DNA of 7,648 bases. Source: Phocaeicola_A sp963643925 (GTDB lineage Bacteria; Bacteroidota; Bacteroidia; Bacteroidales; Bacteroidaceae). Of the stretch, positions 5,910 through 7,648 are shown piece after piece. The notes beneath the pieces are model-generated. The model was not told where the DNA came from and searched no databases. It saw only the letters and a list, made by a program, of their open reading frames with translations. The stretch spans positions 1 to 7,648 of the forward strand of contig CAVINS010000100.1 of assembly GCA_963643925.1 (NCBI GenBank). The letters run 5' to 3'. Position 1 is the first letter of the stretch. Each line of letters opens with the position of its first letter. The position numbers were made by a program, and so were the translations under genes.

Positions 5910-6485
5910 GCTTATTATAGTGAGCATAACGGCGCAATAGTTGAAGAACTGAGAAGGAACGACTGCCATGAGGTCTATCAGGAGCAGTCGCGCGGTAAGG
6001 AGCGTCCGGCTTGGAGGTCTTTCATCAACGAGTTGGGAGAAGGAGACTGCGCCATGTTCTATTCTTTTGAGCATACGTTCCGCAATTTCCACGACATGGT
6101 GTTCTTCATCAGATATTGCGAGAAGGCTAACGTAAGAATCGTGTCGGTTGCCGACGAGATTGACTCAGACGACCTGCTATTCTGCAGCAAGAGTACATCG
6201 AACATACTGAATGTGGTCTGCAAGATTTTTACGAAAAGGGACAAGAACTCGCACGATGACATCGAGGCGGAATGTTATTCCAACAACTTCAGCGAACGCA
6301 AACTGAAACGCTACCGTCTGGTCATCAATATGTACAAAGCCGGTTACAGTGTTGCGGAAATCATGAAACGCACCGGCTACCGGGGTAAAAGCAACATCTA
6401 TCGCATTCTCCACAAATACGACGTAAAAATGGAATATCCCTCTATGTCAAGAAGCGCTGCAAAGAGTTCTGAGGCTGAGATATGA
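5874..6485 (+). CDS. Degenerate serine-resolvase-fold protein with C-terminal HTH (probable regulator)
   Basis: This 203-residue protein aligns by eye with the resolvase/invertase N-terminal domain: IGYINNA at 7-13 takes the place of YxRxS, RGKERPAWRSFINELGEGD at 40-58 matches the GkxRPxLxxLLxxlreGD stretch, SFEHTFRN at 64-71 replaces kLDRLgRs, and VADEIDSDD at 92-100 matches eeiDTs. The nucleophile Ser is Ala13, the Arg before it is Asn11, and the first Arg of the DRLxR motif is His67; Arg44 and Arg70 remain. It should not cut DNA by the serine mechanism. Residues 147-183 (LVINMYKAGYSVAEIMKRTG...NIYRILHKY) are a resolvase-type helix-turn-helix. It most likely binds DNA as a dimer and regulates, perhaps at the dyads in the divergent region upstream. 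Its first codons are degenerate 9-bp repeats giving MDN-MRN-IGY-INN. The start at 5874 sits properly behind the -7 box. Confidence 0.82.
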   Translation: MDNMRNIGYINNAYYSEHNGAIVEELRRNDCHEVYQEQSRGKERPAWRSFINELGEGDCAMFYSFEHTFRNFHDMVFFIRYCEKANVRIVSVADEIDSDDLLFCSKSTSNILNVVCKIFTKRDKNSHDDIEAECYSNNFSERKLKRYRLVINMYKAGYSVAEIMKRTGYRGKSNIYRILHKYDVKMEYPSMSRSAAKSSEAEI

Positions 6486-6519
6486 AAAAGGGTGGGTAGT
6501 GAAACTTCTGCGAGATGGA

Positions 6520-6616
6520 GCCCAAACTAACGGGCAGAGTGGCTTGTATGGTGCAATGGCTGTAGAAGCGCCAGCCCGGAAGCCACTACGCCATACAAGC
6601 CTTTCTGCGTTTGGGC
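6520..6616. repeat. Long imperfect inverted repeat (large hairpin)
   Basis: GCCCAAAC (6520-6527), GCAGA (6534-6538) and GGCTTGTATGG continuing to 6561 pair in order with 6581-6601, TCTGC (6604-6608) and GTTTGGGC (6609-6616). The core stem of 21 positions (6541-6561 with 6581-6601) has an 11-bp perfect base, one G-T pair and two mismatches around a 19-nt loop. Mismatches in a long stem suggest it is kept as a structure. It begins 35 bp after the resolvase-like gene. Candidates are a structured RNA, a single-strand origin, or a recombination site. Confidence 0.65.
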
Positions 6617-6630
6617 GCTTGGACTTGCGT

Positions 6631-6685
6631 CTTTCTTGCCACATAGCAACCCGTTGCCATCTGGCAAGAAAGTTGGAAGGCCAAC
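6631..6685. repeat. Two further hairpins in the structured block
   Basis: CTTTCTTGCCA (6631-6641) pairs perfectly with TGGCAAGAAAG (6662-6672), with an inner GCAAC/GTTGC dyad (6646-6650 and 6653-6657) that makes a long interrupted stem. Immediately next to it GTTGG (6672-6676) pairs with CCAAC (6681-6685) around AAGG. With the 6520-6616 stem this gives at least three hairpins in 166 bp. Confidence 0.6.
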
Positions 6686-6837
6686 CATCTTGGTGAAGGT
6701 TCGCTAAGGGTGGGACGACAGTATGAAAGACCAGTGTAGCGGAAAACAAACGCCATAACAGATCTGTAGCCATCCGTAACTACCTAATAAACAAAAGTAT
6801 AAACCATCGCGCTATGTCGCAGATACACCGCTACAAG
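6686..6837. other. Intergenic stretch without a supported gene
   Basis: Between the hairpin block and the AT-rich dyads I see no convincing gene. The only signal is TACTTTTG on the - strand at 6799-6792, a TAnnTTTG match that could start a leftward transcript through the hairpin block. A - strand frame from an ATG at 6773 to 6447 is open for 108 codons, but it overlaps the resolvase-like gene and has an odd Trp/Arg-rich composition, so it is not called as a gene. Confidence 0.4.
6792..6799 (-). promoter_or_regulatory. Candidate -7 box reading into the structured block
   Basis: The - strand reads TACTTTTG, matching TAnnTTTG. A transcript starting near 6785 would run antisense through the hairpins at 6685-6520. 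No TTTG is found at the expected upstream distance, so this rests on one element. Confidence 0.25.
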
Positions 6838-6886
6838 AAAAAATTGCATTTTTGCCATCGTAAAAAAGGTACTAATGTTTTTTACG
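6838..6886. repeat. Two AT-rich dyads beside the integrase gene end
   Basis: AAAAAT (6839-6844) and ATTTTT (6848-6853) flank a 3-bp centre, and CGTAAAAAA (6859-6867) and TTTTTTACG (6878-6886) form a perfect 9-bp inverted repeat around 10 bp. They lie just beyond the 3' end of the recombinase gene. They could be core or arm sites of the element's attachment site, or extra terminator structure. Confidence 0.4.
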
Positions 6887-6889
6887 TCA

Positions 6890-6929
6890 AAACCGTCCTG
6901 ACATTGCTCATGCAACATCAGGACGGTTT
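6890..6929 (-). terminator. Terminator hairpin of the tyrosine recombinase gene
   Basis: AAACCGTCCTGA (6890-6901) and TCAGGACGGTTT (6918-6929) form a perfect 12-bp stem, and four more pairs (TTGC/GCAA) continue inside after a two-base mismatch. It starts seven bases after the integrase stop codon, and on the - strand the stem runs into TTTT. The U-tract is short but the position and stem strength support termination. Confidence 0.7.
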
Positions 6930-6935
6930 GTCGTA

Positions 6936-7648
6936 TTATGATTCTTCATTCTCGCCAAGTGTTAGGTTGCCTTCAAAGCCCAGCGTCACCTGCTGCACGC
7001 CATGGTGCTGGATGTACTTGTTGGTGGTGGTAATATCGCTGTGGCGCGCCTGGTCACGGGCGACCACAACGCCTTGCTCGTTGGCGAGGTCACGGATGCC
7101 GGAATCCTTCAGGCTGTAGAACTGATAGCAGTCGTTCCATTTCAGTTCCTTGCGCATCACCTTCCAGCGCTTGTTGAAATGGTCGGCACCGATCTTCTCC
7201 TTGCTCGGAAGGAAGTCGGAACCGAAGATATACCATTCGTTAGGGTGATTGAATATCTCGAGGTCGAGCATGAGCTTGATGATGGTCTTGTTGAGACCCA
7301 CCTCGGCATCACGCCGGTTCTTGCTAAACTCGTGCGAGATGAAGACTGTCTGCTTGGCCACAGAGATGTCCTTTATCTTCAGGTTGCTAAGTTCACCCGG
7401 ACGGATGAGCGTGTAATACTGCATCATGCAAGCCAGAAGGAAAGGCTTGTCCTTCTTTGAGAGATGGGCAGACAACTGCTTGAGCATGTCGGCAGACAAG
7501 TCCTTGCGGTATTTATCCTGCTCGGGCATGGTCTTGATGTGTTCCACCGGATTGGAGGTGATGCGCTTGCGGGTAAGGAAAAACTCTGCCAAGCCGTAAA
7601 GCCAACCACGGTAGTTGTTGCGTGTGCGCGGGTTGCTGCCACGGTCGA
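6936..7648 (-). CDS. Tyrosine recombinase/integrase, C-terminal part (5' end outside the window)
   Basis: The frame stays open to the window edge, so 236 C-terminal residues are seen and the true start lies beyond 7648. The first visible residues (DRGSNPRTRNNYRGWLYGLAEF) are the end of the core-binding domain. The catalytic domain shows TLIRPGELSNL with the first catalytic Arg, a likely beta-hairpin Lys in SKNRRD, YSLKDSGIRDL where HxLRHT is usual, QARHSD with the third His position, and TTNKYI with the nucleophilic Tyr. In box II the usual His is Tyr and the Arg is Lys, a variant I associate with Bacteroidales integrases. It probably integrates and excises the element. Its terminator follows the stop at once. 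The remainder upstream, including any arm-binding domain, cannot be seen. Confidence 0.9.
   Translation of the reverse strand, partial: DRGSNPRTRNNYRGWLYGLAEFFLTRKRITSNPVEHIKTMPEQDKYRKDLSADMLKQLSAHLSKKDKPFLLACMMQYYTLIRPGELSNLKIKDISVAKQTVFISHEFSKNRRDAEVGLNKTIIKLMLDLEIFNHPNEWYIFGSDFLPSKEKIGADHFNKRWKVMRKELKWNDCYQFYSLKDSGIRDLANEQGVVVARDQARHSDITTTNKYIQHHGVQQVTLGFEGNLTLGENEES

Noticed and set aside
6520..6685. Integron attC site or CRISPR array
   Set aside because: The stems lack the attC core GTTRRRY/RYYYAAC arrangement next to a cassette gene, and there are no regularly spaced direct repeats with unique spacers.
6447..6773. A 108-codon open frame on the - strand over the hairpin block, with a TAnnTTTG-like box upstream
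   Set aside because: It overlaps the end of the resolvase-like gene, is Trp/Arg/Pro-rich without a fold-like pattern, and its sequence is explained by the inverted repeats. A structured RNA or DNA element is the simpler reading.

Overview
The window looks like part of a mobilizable element from a member of the Bacteroidales (Bacteroides/Prevotella-like), taken from a scaffolded, probably metagenomic, assembly that contains a 44-N gap. The host call rests on three things. A TAnnTTTG-type promoter box sits just upstream of the resolvase-like gene. Shine-Dalgarno sites are generally absent. The relaxase and the tyrosine recombinase (FYSLKDSG motif) have a Bacteroidales flavour. The genus is not resolved.

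Layout. (1) Positions 1-1117, + strand: the tail of an upstream gene, then a macro-domain (ADP-ribose hydrolase type) protein with an uncharacterised N-terminal half. Its apparent frameshift is an assembly artefact: a 12-bp sequence is repeated on both sides of the N-run, and merging the copies restores one 327-residue frame. (2) Positions 1164-5650, - strand: a six-gene array read right to left. It encodes a single-pass membrane protein (367 aa), an acidic protein (151 aa) overlapping by ATGA with a basic protein (128 aa), a multi-pass membrane protein (143 aa), a winged-helix DNA-binding protein (about 115 aa), and a MobV/Pre-type relaxase (483 aa). Between the last two lies a hairpin-rich 244-bp spacer that is the best candidate for the transfer origin. 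(3) Positions 5651-5873: a divergent control region with overlapping dyads and outward promoter boxes. (4) Positions 5874-6485, + strand: a serine-resolvase-fold protein that has lost its catalytic residues but keeps a C-terminal helix-turn-helix, so it is likely a regulator. (5) Positions 6486-6935: a strongly folded non-coding stretch with long inverted repeats, two AT-rich dyads and a terminator. (6) Positions 6936-7648, - strand: the C-terminal 236 residues of a tyrosine recombinase, cut by the window edge.

How it may work together (inference). The tyrosine recombinase would integrate and excise the element. The relaxase, with the winged-helix protein, would nick and lead transfer at the structured spacer. 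The membrane and small proteins co-directional with the relaxase are unknown and could be a mobilization accessory module or cargo. The degenerate resolvase, transcribed divergently beside dyad operators, is a natural candidate to control that operon. No coupling protein, type IV secretion gene or clear replication gene is visible, so transfer would depend on a helper.

The least described parts are the five unknown genes ahead of the relaxase, the catalytically dead resolvase regulator, the structured 6520-6685 block, and a degenerate 9-bp repeat (consensus ATTACCCAT / ATGGGTAAT) that recurs at four places, twice inside or at the start of coding sequence.
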